From positions 62,001-126,000 of the forward strand of contig JADNRX010000025.1 in the NCBI GenBank assembly GCA_015501595.1: a stretch of 64,000 nucleotides of DNA, written 5' to 3'. A model generated the notes under the pieces. That model ran no database searches. It had not been told where the DNA came from and saw only the letters and a list, made by a program, of their open reading frames with translations. Positions 20,571 to 33,572 of the stretch are shown piece by piece. Made by a program: the position numbers and the translations under genes. Position 1 is the stretch's first letter; each line of letters starts with the position of its first letter. Source of the stretch: Hymenopellis radicata. Its lineage: Eukaryota; Basidiomycota; Agaricomycetes; Agaricales; Physalacriaceae.

Positions 20571-23108
20571 CTACAGTGTATACCTAAAATCCGGCGCCCG
20601 ATCCCCCATCATCCTCAACTCCTTCACATCATACTTCACCCGTCCCTGCACCTTCTCCCTCCTCTCATTAATTCTCCGATAACTAACAACCGCCACAGGA
20701 ACACAAACGAGCCCGATCCCCACAAACATCAGCTCCAACGCGTCTGCCAAATCGGAAGACTGAGCACGTATTTTATCTAATGAGAAAACACACTGACGTC
20801 CGAGTCTAAACTGTGGACTATCCTGGCTTCTATAGATGTTCGACGCGACTGCAGCACTGAGGCCTCCAACCCCGATGTGAAGCGCCATGCCCACTGCACG
20901 TTTGTATTGCCCAGATAGGTTGTTGCCGAGCCTGTCCAAAGTAAGGGTCAGATACGCTTGTAGTAGGACGGAGAACTCACCAAGCAACGATACCAGGAAA
21001 CGGCGCATAGCTCCCTGCAATGCAGAAGAACGTCCCAAAGTACTTTGCCCCAGGTGGGACGTCCGAGATGTTGATGGAGAAGCCGACGAGCATCATGAGC
21101 AGACCGGCATAGACGAACGGAGAGCGTAGCTGTGTTTGGTCTGAGTAGCGCGCAAATATGTAAAGCAGGATAGCTTAATTATCAATTAATCAAGACAACT
21201 CGCAGAGAGTGCACGAGCGAATGCTTACTGGCGAACAGATACGGTGGGACGGTAAGGAGCTGGCTGATAGCTGGGGTGTGGCCAAACCTAAAGGGAGGCG
21301 TTTTGGCAGAGAACAGCTGTCGATGTGGATGAGCGCCTACGTGTTAATGATAGTGCTGGAACGGACGTTAATCAAAGATTGTCTAATAGCAAGGTGAACA
21401 CTGCTTACGGGAGGAATAACGTGATCCCATAGACTGCAAACAAATAGTAAGAACCAGGAAATGCAGAAGCTCGAGGACATACGCGGGCCAGCAATAGACA
21501 TGTAGATGAGAATATGGAGCCACACCTACGACATATGAGGTCAACACCCCAATCAGTCAAGAAAGCTGGACCGCTTTACCTGCCAATCAGTCAGCGCCTC
21601 AATAACATGACTGACTGCAAAGTGTTCCTCCTCTCCGACGGACGAATTATCGTATTCTGCATGTCGACGATGAGCAAGGACCAGAAGAGCAGAAAGAGTC
21701 GCACTCACTCTTCCTGTACACAATGTACGCACGTTCCTCAGGCGTCAGGAACTTGGCGGTGGCAGGAAAGTCCACCAAGACTGCGAAGGAACCATGTTGA
21801 GCATAGCCCTCAGAGACCGATGCCTTGAATGACGAACCAAAGAATGCGAGTATCCCAATCGCCACAGTCGCAATACCTTCCAAAATCTTGGAACACGTGT
21901 AAATCTAGTGGCACGATAGACGAAGCGGGGCTCACAAAGATCCACGACCACCCTAACAAGCCCCGCGTTCCGCTCATAAAGCTAATCGCAAACGCAAGAA
22001 GGCCGGAAAAGGCGCCAGCAAGAGACGCGGCACCGAAGAAGTATCCGATACGAAGTTGAAGGTGATGGCGCGGGTACCATAACGTCAGGCTGCGTGCCAA
22101 AAACCTTTCGTCAGAGTCACTTGAAAGGACGAACACCACTCACTAGTAGGCAACACCAGGAAAGAGCCCTGCTTCCGCGATTCCGAGCGCGAGGCGCGCG
22201 CCGACGAGTTGTGGATATCTATTCGACGAGTTCAATTTGTAAAAGCTCAACCCAAATGCGAGCCAGGCATACGTCTTGACGATTCCCATTAACGTCCTGC
22301 GATACGATATGGTTAGCCGTGAAGTAAATAGACTGCTGGAGAGGGCTAACATGATAATGCCCCAAGCGACCTGCGGAAGTGTTAGATCGAAAATGCAAGT
22401 AACGCCGTGCATACCGTAATACCGGGTAACCAACTGTCAAGGATGCGTTAGTAATGATTGTGAAGACGATGCAGGACGACGAACCGTGAAGGACGAAAAC
22501 GCTTGAGAACGAGACTGTGTGGAGTTGTTAGATTACACGGAAGGGCCCTAGAGGAGACTTTACTTGGCGGGGCATACGACAAGGCAGTAGGGCTGTCGAG
22601 CTTATTCAGTGGATTCGGCGGAAGAGAGCAAATCATAATCGCGCACGATGAAGTACATTGTCTAGGTCATCGTCAATCTAGGTGGTGATGATGAATGAGA
22701 AAGCGTACCAAAGCAATGTTATACTGATTCCCCGTGAGGTCCAGCTGAGTAACCAGGCCCTGTAGACGTGCATTTCCTGTGCAACTTATGAATGCGATAG
22801 CGCATGGGAAAGAGACGATCCAAACACACCGATGTTTCCTGTTGAGCAGATTAGCAGACTCGAAATACGAGGATCTACAGAAGTATACCTCTATCCATGA
22901 AAGAAAACAGATACAACAGACTTAGAATTGGTAACAGCCGGCGGTCGAGCTTTCGCCACAGCCTGTGCTCCTCCTCCGGCGTCAAAGTGGGCGGAGCTGG
23001 GAGGGCTGAGTCTCCTGCAAAGTCGTCTTTCTCGACATCAACATGCTCGACGCGGGATTCTGAGGGCCGGCATTTCTCGACATCCGGAGGCTTGGAGAGT
23101 TGGGACAT
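20571..23108 (-). CDS. MFS transporter, DAL5/allantoate-permease-like (anion:cation symporter family)
   Basis: Multi-exon gene starting MSQLSKPPDVEK at 23108. The cytosolic N-terminus leads to LDRRLLPILSLLYLFSFMDR, the usual first helix of this family. Further exons give NLVLKRFRPSRW (loop 2-3), QLVGARLALGIAEAGLFPGV (helix 4), LGWSWIFILEG, FLTPEERAYI in the central loop, then helices 7-12 and the C-terminal PDFRYTL-stop. Twelve helices are expected. Relatives carry allantoate, nicotinate, pantothenate or other small organic anions with protons across the plasma membrane; the substrate here cannot be deduced. All exons look intact, in contrast to the copy at 18130-18735. Confidence 0.85.
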
Positions 23109-23800
23109 TCCGACATGGTATGGAAAGTCATCACGCTCCAGTACTTATACACGGATTGGCAGTCGAAGGCTCGAAGGGGGTCATGTGCGAGGAGCACCTG
23201 TCCTCGCGCGTATGAAGACCCGTTCCGTGGGATATGAGAGTGTCGGCAGTGTGGAGTACCATGCTCGAGCTACAGTGACAGCCATTGACGGCGGAACATG
23301 GGTGCTAGGAGAATGAACGGTCAACGAGTGTTTTCCTGTCGACGCGCAGTATCTGCCATAGGACCGTCGCGATAACTAGGAACATGGATGAGCTCCAACG
23401 TGTCGAACGCCTAATCGGGCTTATCCACTTTGCCTCTGACCATCACGACCGCGGAGATGCCGACAACGCATAAAACCCCAAGAGTACTTTACCAAATCTG
23501 CTCGCAAGGACGTTTCGTCAATTGATTATGTCTTGACAACATTTTCGACTATCACGGTGCATATCTGTTGCAGCGTCTGGAAACCTCGTTGAAGAAAAAG
23601 CATCCCGCTTCCGTCTTAAAATACTGTTTACCGATTACCCATCTTCGTCGCCGCCGTTGTTAGCGAGGTGCACCTCCTTGCTGTAACCTTGTCTTCCACG
23701 GTCGATTACAGAAATGCATACCAAACATACATACTCGTAAAGTCGTAATTAATGATACAATACTACGCATTACAGACCAAATAAGATATACCACAGTACA
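23109..23800. other. Intergenic region; includes duplicated 5'-flank copy 2 (23400-23580)
   Basis: Lies between the upstream end of the transporter and the 3' end of the transcription factor, both on the minus strand. The segment 23400-23580 is the partner of 19050-19265. No gene was seen. Confidence 0.6.
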
Positions 23801-23807
23801 CGGTCGG

Positions 23808-26651
23808 CTATGAAGACGGCGGACCACCCTGCGAGCCATTCATACTCGCCTCACTACCATCCCCAACACCTCCACTCAGCAGACTCTGCAAGTCGAACGA
23901 ATCCACAGGCTGCACATAAAAGCCCTCCACCGAATACGAACTGAGAAGCTCGTCGAGCGAGCAAGTGTCTATCACAGGCGGGTTAAAAAGATAGACAGCA
24001 TCATACGAATGTGCAGACTGACTCGATTCTGCGGCCTCCTTCGCCATAGACGCCCGCAACGACGTCTCCGTCGGCGGCCCTGTCTTCAAATCCGGATCTG
24101 CCGGTTGTGAGCGACAGCTCGACAAAGTCATGTAGACACTCACTCGTAAATCTCCTTAGAAGACCTTTATCCGGCAGCGAGATGAACGTCTTAAGATTTG
24201 ACTTGCTTCCCGACTCCCGCGCATACCCTAATGCAGCCGCCTTGTCATCCAGCACACTGCTCACGTACGATATCCCGGACCAGTAGTGCTCCATGCGATG
24301 CATCGCCTTGATCAACGCACTCAGACTTTGCTTAGCGATCGACGTAAGAAGTTGATCCGCCGTACGCGTCCTCTCCAGCGGCTCGATGCCCAAGGCGCTC
24401 ATTTTCATGTCATGCAGGAACGCTAGACACGCGACGTATATCGGTTGCACGACGAATGGACTAGTTAACTAGAGGCTTGTCAATTCATGTCAAATAGGTG
24501 TACAGGCAACTCACATAGCTCTGGCTCGAGAAGAGATCTGCGTACACTAGGCATTCGCTGATGGTCCTTGAGCTGGACAAGGACAGTTTGATGGACACCT
24601 CCATGTTTTGCGATAAAGGCGTTTCTATCCCAGACGGACTCGTGAGGAGTTCCGGGTGGTAAATCAGTGCCATGACGGCGTTGGCCCAAAGATGCAGTGT
24701 CAGATACGTCCCCCCATGCCCACGTCCTTCCTGAACCCGAAAGTTCTCGACACCCCATTTCATTCCTGGCGGTAAGTCAGCATAAAACGCGACCAGTTGA
24801 CTCTGCAGTCCACCAAGCCCCCCACCGCCATCAGCGGCAGTAGCAACCAGAGTCCGTACACGCCCCCGTCTGCCGTTCAGCACCCCAGCTATTCGCCCGC
24901 ACAACACCATAAGCCGCACCCAGTATTGAAAGGGCACTGCGCCTGGCATTTCCGCCCTACCAGCCGGATCAGGAAAAAAGTCATCGTCAGTTGGTAAAGG
25001 AATTTCAATCATGTCCTCCGATATTGAAGGCGGTCGTCCTGTTGAGAAGGCGAGGATGCGATCCGTCACGAAGAGACTCCAAAAGAGGAGACGGGACCTA
25101 ACGACGTGTGCTGCAGATTCGTAGATTTCGGATATCTGGACAAAATTAGACAAAGTAAAAGAGTATGAGAAGGCAGATATTACTTCGTGCATCCCAAGGT
25201 CCAGAGCCATTCGAATAGCCATGCTATAAAATTGTTAATACTTGAACAAACTGATATGAAATGGGGTCTACCCAGAATATTGCTGAGAGTTTATAGTCAG
25301 TCTATGAGTACACCAACGGCTCGAAACTTACCCATAACCCGCTCTCTGAACTCTGGCCATAGTTGGCCCACGATAGAAGCAACAATCCAGTAACAACATC
25401 ACTTGTCGGAAGATGCAATAGTGGTATAATCAATTCTTGGGCTTTGGTTATAAACGGTGCACAAGCCTAACACAAGTATCAGCGACGTGAACCGTATAGA
25501 CGGTGTACTTACTTTCGCAGGCGAGGCGCTTCCCGACGAATGGAAACGGGCGCTAAGAGCGCATATACCTAGAAGGACAATAGATCAGACGCGCTGCACT
25601 TGGCTGCCAAGTTGTCCTTACAGTTGAGCATAAATGCTGACATTGTTCCTGTTTCCAGACGTTCCTCCATTCGACGTCGGCTGATACTAGGAAAGTAGGG
25701 ACTCATCGTGCTGAAAAAAGTATCCAGGAGCGGAAGGTGAACGTGGGGTAAAGGAAGCCCCGCATCGTCGAACATGGCTTCTGGCGGCTCGGGGGACCCT
25801 GGTTTGGAATGTATCGTCGGAACGGGTGCGCTAGCGCCGCCTGTTGTCCTTGGCTGGAGTTTGAGAGAAATCCGATTTATCCCAGGACTGAGAGAAGCCA
25901 CATCAATGAAGGGTCAAGGAAATGATGGACGTTGTTAAGCGTACTGTATGGCAGTAGATCCGGACTAGTGGGTGGTCAGAACACGCCTGAAAAAATGGGG
26001 GAAATGCAGACAAATCTGTAATAGTATAGCTCGAGACCATCTGGCTGGGAGGGATCGTTGTCGATGTAGGCGACTGGCGATTCGAGTGCGCGCACGAGAC
26101 TGGCGCTATGTTTTTCTGGAGGGCGGGCAGGCAAGGGGAGACCAGGTACTGCCTCTGGCGTCGGTAGCGATAACTGCGGGACGACAGGCTCTGGCCATAT
26201 ATACGAGCTCGACGTTGCATGCATGGGAAAATCCCACATGTTGGCCGCATTCAATGGGTCCATATGTCCCTACACTATCGCGTCAAATCGTCGACCTAGA
26301 AAATGAATATGCGCGTACCCATAAGCCACCGTCGCCGTTGTCGTTGCCGTGGCCACTAAACGACTCTTGCGTCTCCCGTCTATTTCGCTCCTTTCGCTCC
26401 TCCTCCTCCATCTCCCGCCGCGTGCGCTTTCGCTTGCGTCCCGTTGGCCAGGTGCATTCCTCGCCGACCTTTGCGCACGTCTTGCAGATCGGCTTTTCGC
26501 CCGAACACCGCGCCCGCTTTGTCCTGCAACGATGGCAAGCCAACGGCACCCGCTTCTCGTTGTTCTTGTTGTTGTTATTGTCGTTGCCGCTGTTGTCAGG
26601 CGACGCGTCGACGTCCGAGTTGACGTCGGTAGGGGACTTTGAGCCCATCAT
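23808..26651 (-). CDS. Zn2Cys6 fungal-specific transcription factor
   Basis: Starts at 26651 with an Asn/Asp-rich leader, then a binuclear zinc cluster CHRCRTKRARCSGEKPIC plus KTCAKVGEEC (six cysteines spaced 2-6-6-2-6), followed by a basic stretch GRKRKRTRREME. Later exons carry HLPLLDTFFSTMSPYFP, AIRMALDLGMHEV and RSRLLFWSLFVTDRILAF, the pattern of the fungal_trans regulatory domain (PF04082). It ends in an acidic/Ser-rich tail at 23808. About eight exons with short introns. Nuclear DNA-binding regulator. It lies directly upstream of the MFS transporter on the same strand, a frequent arrangement for a pathway regulator and its transporter, but that link is only inferred. Confidence 0.85.
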
Positions 26652-26891
26652 GGAGAATTGAAAACAAGTTGGGGGTGGCTGTGTACCCCCTTTTCGGAAG
26701 TAACTTTTTAGTCCCCATCAGTACGCCATTGTGGGTTCCTGTGTATGCAACATCAAACAGTAAACAGAAACAAAAATTATCATTCAGCCTCAACACCAGT
26801 ACAACGACGCAAGATTAACCAAGAAGAAAGGCATGGGTATTATGGAAAGGATCACTTTGAGATCTTTTCCCTCAAAAATCAGATGAGCAAC

Positions 26892-27501
26892 TTAGAGGCT
26901 GACGGGAATGCAGCCAATGGAAATAAGGCCGCCCTGCGAACAGTCAGACGTCGACGCCTCAAAAACACACAAACACTCACATGGCTGTTGTCCTGGCAGC
27001 ACACGGGGCTGGCGCTGCAGCTGCTTCCTCCAACACCAATGACCGAGATGGGAGAGCAAGTGAGGCCGCTGCAAAATTACAGATTAAACAAAACGATGGC
27101 ATCTTTAGACGAGTGGGCACATACACAAGAAGATTGAGGTCGGGGAGAACGATGCCAAGGAGGCCGAGCAAGATGCTGACCGGGTCAGAGGAGCCTAGAC
27201 GAGCGCGCACTATGAGCGGTGGCTACCAGGACAATGAGAAGCATCAACTCACGCTCTGGACGCTGTTGCAGCACTGGATGGGACCAGTGTTGCAGCTCCC
27301 AGCGGGGATCGTAGCAGTCGACCCGGGAGCGGTAACAGTGACCGTCACAGTGCTAGACGATTCTCAGCATGAGGTCGACGCGCAAGACGACAAGAACACA
27401 TACGGAGTACCACCGCGAACGTCCAAGGGAGTGGCGGCCGCAAGTAGGGTCATAGTAAAGAAGATGTAGGCGAAGAACGCGATGGCACGACGGGCGTACA
27501 T
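26892..27501 (-). CDS. Class I hydrophobin
   Basis: Start MYARRAIAFFAYIFFTM is a signal peptide. The mature protein has the eight-cysteine pattern: GSCNTGPIQCCNSVQ (Cys1-3), LLGLLGIVLPDLNLL, LTCSPISVIGVGG (Cys4), SSCSASPVCCQDN (Cys5-7) and LISIGCIPVSL (Cys8), then TAA at 26892. Hydrophobins self-assemble at air-water interfaces and coat hyphae and fruiting bodies. Four short introns. The second does not keep frame with its strong GTGAGT donor; a GC donor two bases upstream would restore it, otherwise there is a one-base indel. A second hydrophobin lies about 4 kb away on the same strand. Confidence 0.85.
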
Positions 27502-27600
27502 CTTGAGACAAGCTGGGGGGTTTTTTAAAAGAAGGAAAGGTGGGCTAGTAGTAGTCGTCGAATTCGAGGCTACTGATTCTTCTCCCTCGAATCTTGAAGG

Positions 27601-27608
27601 CTTTTATA
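27601..27608 (-). promoter_or_regulatory. TATA box of hydrophobin gene 1
   Basis: On the minus strand GGTATAAAAGCC lies about 100 bases upstream of the hydrophobin ATG. The 5' leader is pyrimidine-rich, typical of highly expressed fungal genes. Confidence 0.5.
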
Positions 27609-27619
27609 CCTTCTTGACC

Positions 27620-28465
27620 AACAGCTTCCGGGTACAGTATGTCCAAAAACATCAATGAATCTCGATGTGAGCGCTCAAACCACACACCATTGAACCTGTC
27701 TGATCAAAACACGCGGAACACGGTCACGGCCGCATTCATGGTGAGTGTGAGAGTCCGAATTCAATGGAATAACTTCGACTCATCACCCTAAAATCACGAA
27801 CCGGGGAAATCACTGCTTGCAATTAATTAACCCAAATAGACGGAGACCCTCGGAGACCTTAAGTGAGAGTATGTCGTACACTGTCCAAGTTCGTCGCGCG
27901 CGTTTAACGCCGCTGGCCCATCATCATCCATAGATCATTCACTGACGCGAATCACTATTGAGTGCTCCAACAAGAACAGATTTCGTTCCGCTGGAGGCTC
28001 TCCGTTTGAGCCGCGTTCAGGGCCAAACACCACAGCAACCTCGAGAATACAATGCAGCCGGTGTGAAGAACCAAGGTGAAGCATCTGAGAAGGCCTTCGT
28101 GACACATAAGAATTCCAGCCTAGATTTGATCCAGAACAAGAACATGCATAATCTATGAGAAAGTACGTTAGCATTAAGCGCGGCAGAACAGGCCTAACCT
28201 TGTACCATCATATTTCTGCACTCCGCAGTACTCTTCTACAACGCGTTGTTCTTGTACCTTTACAGTCGGACAATTTCTTACTTGAACCACAACGAAAAAG
28301 AATCATCCAGTTCAAAAATTCCACGAAAGAGCGACGAAAACGTAAAGAAAACATGAAAGATGATCAAAGGCGTGCTAAGGTAAGGGTAACTAGAGTAGGA
28401 AAGCAATACTCAGAATGGGGGAGACAGACAGGTAGACGGACAACCTGGGTTTTCGTAAAAAAAGG
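27620..28465. other. Intergenic region between hydrophobin 1 and beta-tubulin
   Basis: Contains the promoter of hydrophobin 1 and the 3' flank of beta-tubulin. Short frames at 27935-28174 and 28155-28526 have no motif. Confidence 0.4.
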
Positions 28466-28470
28466 CACAT

Positions 28471-30345
<1,875 letters not shown>

Positions 30346-31300
30346 GCTGGAGAGAAATAGGTCAAATCGCGGTCGTCATAGGAAATGCAGGGGAATGATA
30401 CGACTCCCAACACGCGATTCACAACCGCGTTGATGGGCCCGCCGGCGAGCAGGACGCCCCGCCGCCGTCGTCGTCGCCATCAACAATGAACGTCAAGGCC
30501 ACTCACATTGAGGATTGTCGTACAATAAAGGAGAAAGATTAGGTGCTAGTGGAGGCGGACCGAAAGGGTTAGAAAATTGAACGCTCATATCGGATTTTGA
30601 ATATTTGAAACTCCGGCTTCACGTGATCTCAGCAAGAGTCGCGACCCGCGAACGATGTAAATTGAAGTACTAATGGCTACCTCGATCACCACTATTGTCG
30701 CCTAGCTCTACAAGGTGATAGTGATACAGTCATTGACCGCCTATGACACGGCCAAATTTGACACGCCTCGGAATGTCCATGATTCTTGTTGAGCTGAGCC
30801 GGAGATTGATTAGTACATGCATTTGCTAGTAAATGATGATATGCAACACAGATATGTGCTACCAGTTCGAAGTAAGGCTGCTATGGTGAAATCAGTAGAA
30901 ATTGTGCTTATCGCGGAAACACCCCATTGACACACCCCGGATCAGCGCTCCCGAACCAATCAGAGCCCTAGAATCATTGATCACATGATGTGATCTATGC
31001 CATCCCGACGGTACAGAATTGATTATCTTGCTGTTCGGGCTCTCCTCACTGGTCTGAGGCTCGGCATATACTTGAAAATGTGTTATAAGAATATTGAATA
31101 AAAGGCCCTTTGAAAGCAGTCAGCAGGCCCCAGAGCGGTAGCTAAATTCAGTTTTGATCATTTTCCCAGTATCCACATATTCCTCGACGACTTTACACTC
31201 TATGAGCCCGCAAAAAATGCAGAATATTGTTTTGAAGCAATACAAAGAATTTCCTTAAAAGTCGAGCAGAAAAAACACAGCAAGGATGAGTTCCTGAGTG
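30346..31300. other. Upstream region of beta-tubulin and 3' flank of hydrophobin 2
   Basis: No coding motif on either strand. Contains the presumed beta-tubulin promoter; no clear TATA box was seen near the start. Confidence 0.5.
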
Positions 31301-31309
31301 GTGTGTCAT

Positions 31310-31959
31310 TCACCCATACTGTGTCATAGGCCGGTCAATGACTGTAGGTATGCATCCGATGGAAATGAGCCCTCCCTGAACATGTTTATGAAAAAGGACG
31401 CGGAGAGAATAGAGCAGACGTACAATGTTATTATTCTGACAGCAAACGGGGTGGCTCTGGCACTCGTTTTGACCTAGCCAACGTACTCAGCGCGACCGAT
31501 GAGCGACAGTCAGAGGTATACTCACCGATACCAAGGATGTTAATGGGGGAGCAGGTGATGCCACTAATGATCATTAGCTTTGCCAATCTTTCTAAGACCA
31601 ACGACTTACACTAGAGCCTCGACGCCTTGAATAACAATGCCAAGAAGACCGAGTAGTACGCCGACGGCAGAGCTATCCGCCTTGAGAGCCCTGTCAGTAC
31701 TGTTGACGCGCTTTTCGCTTGTACTCACCCTTTCCAAAGAATTGCAGCATTGCAAGTCACCCGTGTTGCACTGAGACGCGGGAACCGACGTAGCCGTGGG
31801 CGTAACCTACCCAGGGATCACATGAATTAAATGAGCTCACAAGCGAGAGTATACACGTACAGTAACAGTGACTGTAGTGGGCTCGCAGGCTGTGGCGGCC
31901 GCAAAGGCGAGCAAAAACGCGAGGACGAGGAAGAGACGAAAAGCGGCGCGAGAGAACAT
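31310..31959 (-). CDS. Class I hydrophobin (second copy)
   Basis: Start MFSRAAFRLFLVLAFLLAFA is a signal peptide. Exons keep frame with GT-AG introns: the Cys1-3 segment SQCNTGDLQCCNSLER, then SSAVGVLLGLLGIVIQGVE, GITCSPINILGIG (Cys4), ECQSHPVCCQNNN (Cys5-7), GGLISIGCIPTVID (Cys8) and a short extra tail ending MTQYG. The Cys3-Cys4 spacing matches class I. There is also one unpaired Cys at the signal-peptide boundary (ATACEP). The first exon after the signal is very Thr/Val-rich. Secreted, surface-active wall protein, like the copy at 26892-27501. Confidence 0.88.
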
Positions 31960-31988
31960 GGCTGCAGCCAGACTATCCCAGAACAAGA

Positions 31989-31995
31989 TTTTATA
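31989..31995 (-). promoter_or_regulatory. TATA box of hydrophobin gene 2
   Basis: GGATATAAAATC on the minus strand lies about 30 bases upstream of the ATG at 31959, implying a very short 5' leader. Confidence 0.5.
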
Positions 31996-31999
31996 TCCT

Positions 32000-33570
32000 G
32001 TACTTACGTTGACTTCTTCAAAGCGAGACCCAGATTGGTACCAGGTGCACAAGAAAGGCAGACGAAGACCCAAGCAATTCCTGTTCAGGCGGCGAAGGCT
32101 CTGGTTCCTTAGGTTTCGGCCATGGAATCCGCCATGAGAAAGATATGTTTTTGGTAGCCAGTAGTTAGCGGCCCGAAGGGGCAGTAAAGTTCCAACTCGG
32201 TGGCATGAGGGCAAGAAAGATGGATGATGCCCTTCGGCAACAAATTGAAACCCTCTTTTCCTCTTTCACTCGAGTTTATTTCATTTTGACTTACCTCGAA
32301 ACTCTCTTCGAGCCCTCCCTGCATCTTTGTTAACTCCGACTCCTCCTACCTGTCTATTTTTTAATTCTGCTTCAACGTAACAGCGCCGTATGACAGATCC
32401 GAGACGTATGCATGTACTTACGGCGTCTGGGCATAACGTTAATTCTTACGCGCTTGGGGCCCTCGGCAATCGCTGTCTGCGTTGAAGAATTCGAGGACAC
32501 GCGTTACATCTCCCGCTCGTTGCCGTGCGCGTAATCGACCGGACAATTTTTGCGGCGCTATATCTATCGCCTCGTAAACGGGTGAACCTCAACACAGGCA
32601 AGGGCTAGAGTCAGGGCGCTGAGCCTCCTACTTCACCCCGTTTCAGAGAAGATGATGCTAGTCAGTATTCACTCGAGTTCACTGTCCCAATTCTGTCGGC
32701 TAACGAGTCCCAGGGCTTGTACATAACCTGACGCTCTTCCTTCTGCCAACAAATTCCGCGCTCAAGTGCGTCCGTTGTCAGCTGTTGCCACTGTGAAGAG
32801 GAAATGTATTACACGCCCCTTTTGGGAGGTGGTCTGACATGACGAGCAGAGACCTCGAGCAACGCGACGTCCAACTATAATGCATATCATGGGAATCCTC
32901 TTCCATGTTCTGTAACCCGGCGAGCCTCTGGGCCGTATATTTCCATTCATATGCATGCCGCCACTCTTCGTCTTCGATTCTCGAGAATAGGCTTGAAGGT
33001 TTTGGACGAAAGGAAATAATGCTCCTCATACGCGTATGCTGAGCACCCGCGACATGTGTCTTGAGGTCATCGCTACGTAGTATCGCGCGCACTTGTCGGA
33101 CGCGTAAGTACGGAAGCACTTGGCGGATCTCAAAAGTTGACATTTAGATTGGTTTAGATGATCATCGAGGTTCAGACGCACCTGCTCGCTTCAATTTGTG
33201 GAAGTCGATCCTATCATAGCTCGGGCCCAGCTCATTCTCATCGCCAATACCTGTGACTTATGGAAGGACGCGTACGTGATCTCCATTTTAATATCGGAAC
33301 CTTTCCTCATTCACGGACAGCACTATGATGTACGACATGCATTACATCGGCGCCAGGTCACCCTTGGGAACACGCCATTAATTTCATCTCCATCCTCGAC
33401 CACCACTGTACTTTAGACATTTGTATCGAAGGATGATGCATTTGTACGAAGGATGATGCAGAGTTTTTGTGAGGAAAAGCGTCATCAACATATCTGAACT
33501 GTTAGAGCCTTACATTCTTTTATATACAGTGGAGTCCAAAGTCAGAAGATTTAGTTACGAAGAGCCAAGC
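32000..33570. other. 1.6 kb with no gene that can be supported
   Basis: A 121-residue minus-strand frame at 32778-33143 is the best candidate but has no known motif, no signal peptide and no clear splice context. 33425-33460 contains a tandem pair of GAAGGATGATGCA. The rest looks like intergenic DNA and the hydrophobin 2 promoter. Confidence 0.4.
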
Positions 33571-33572
33571 CA

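Noticed and set aside
24480..25393. Small frames opposite and beside the Zn2Cys6 factor
   Set aside because: Shadows of the regulatory-domain exons.
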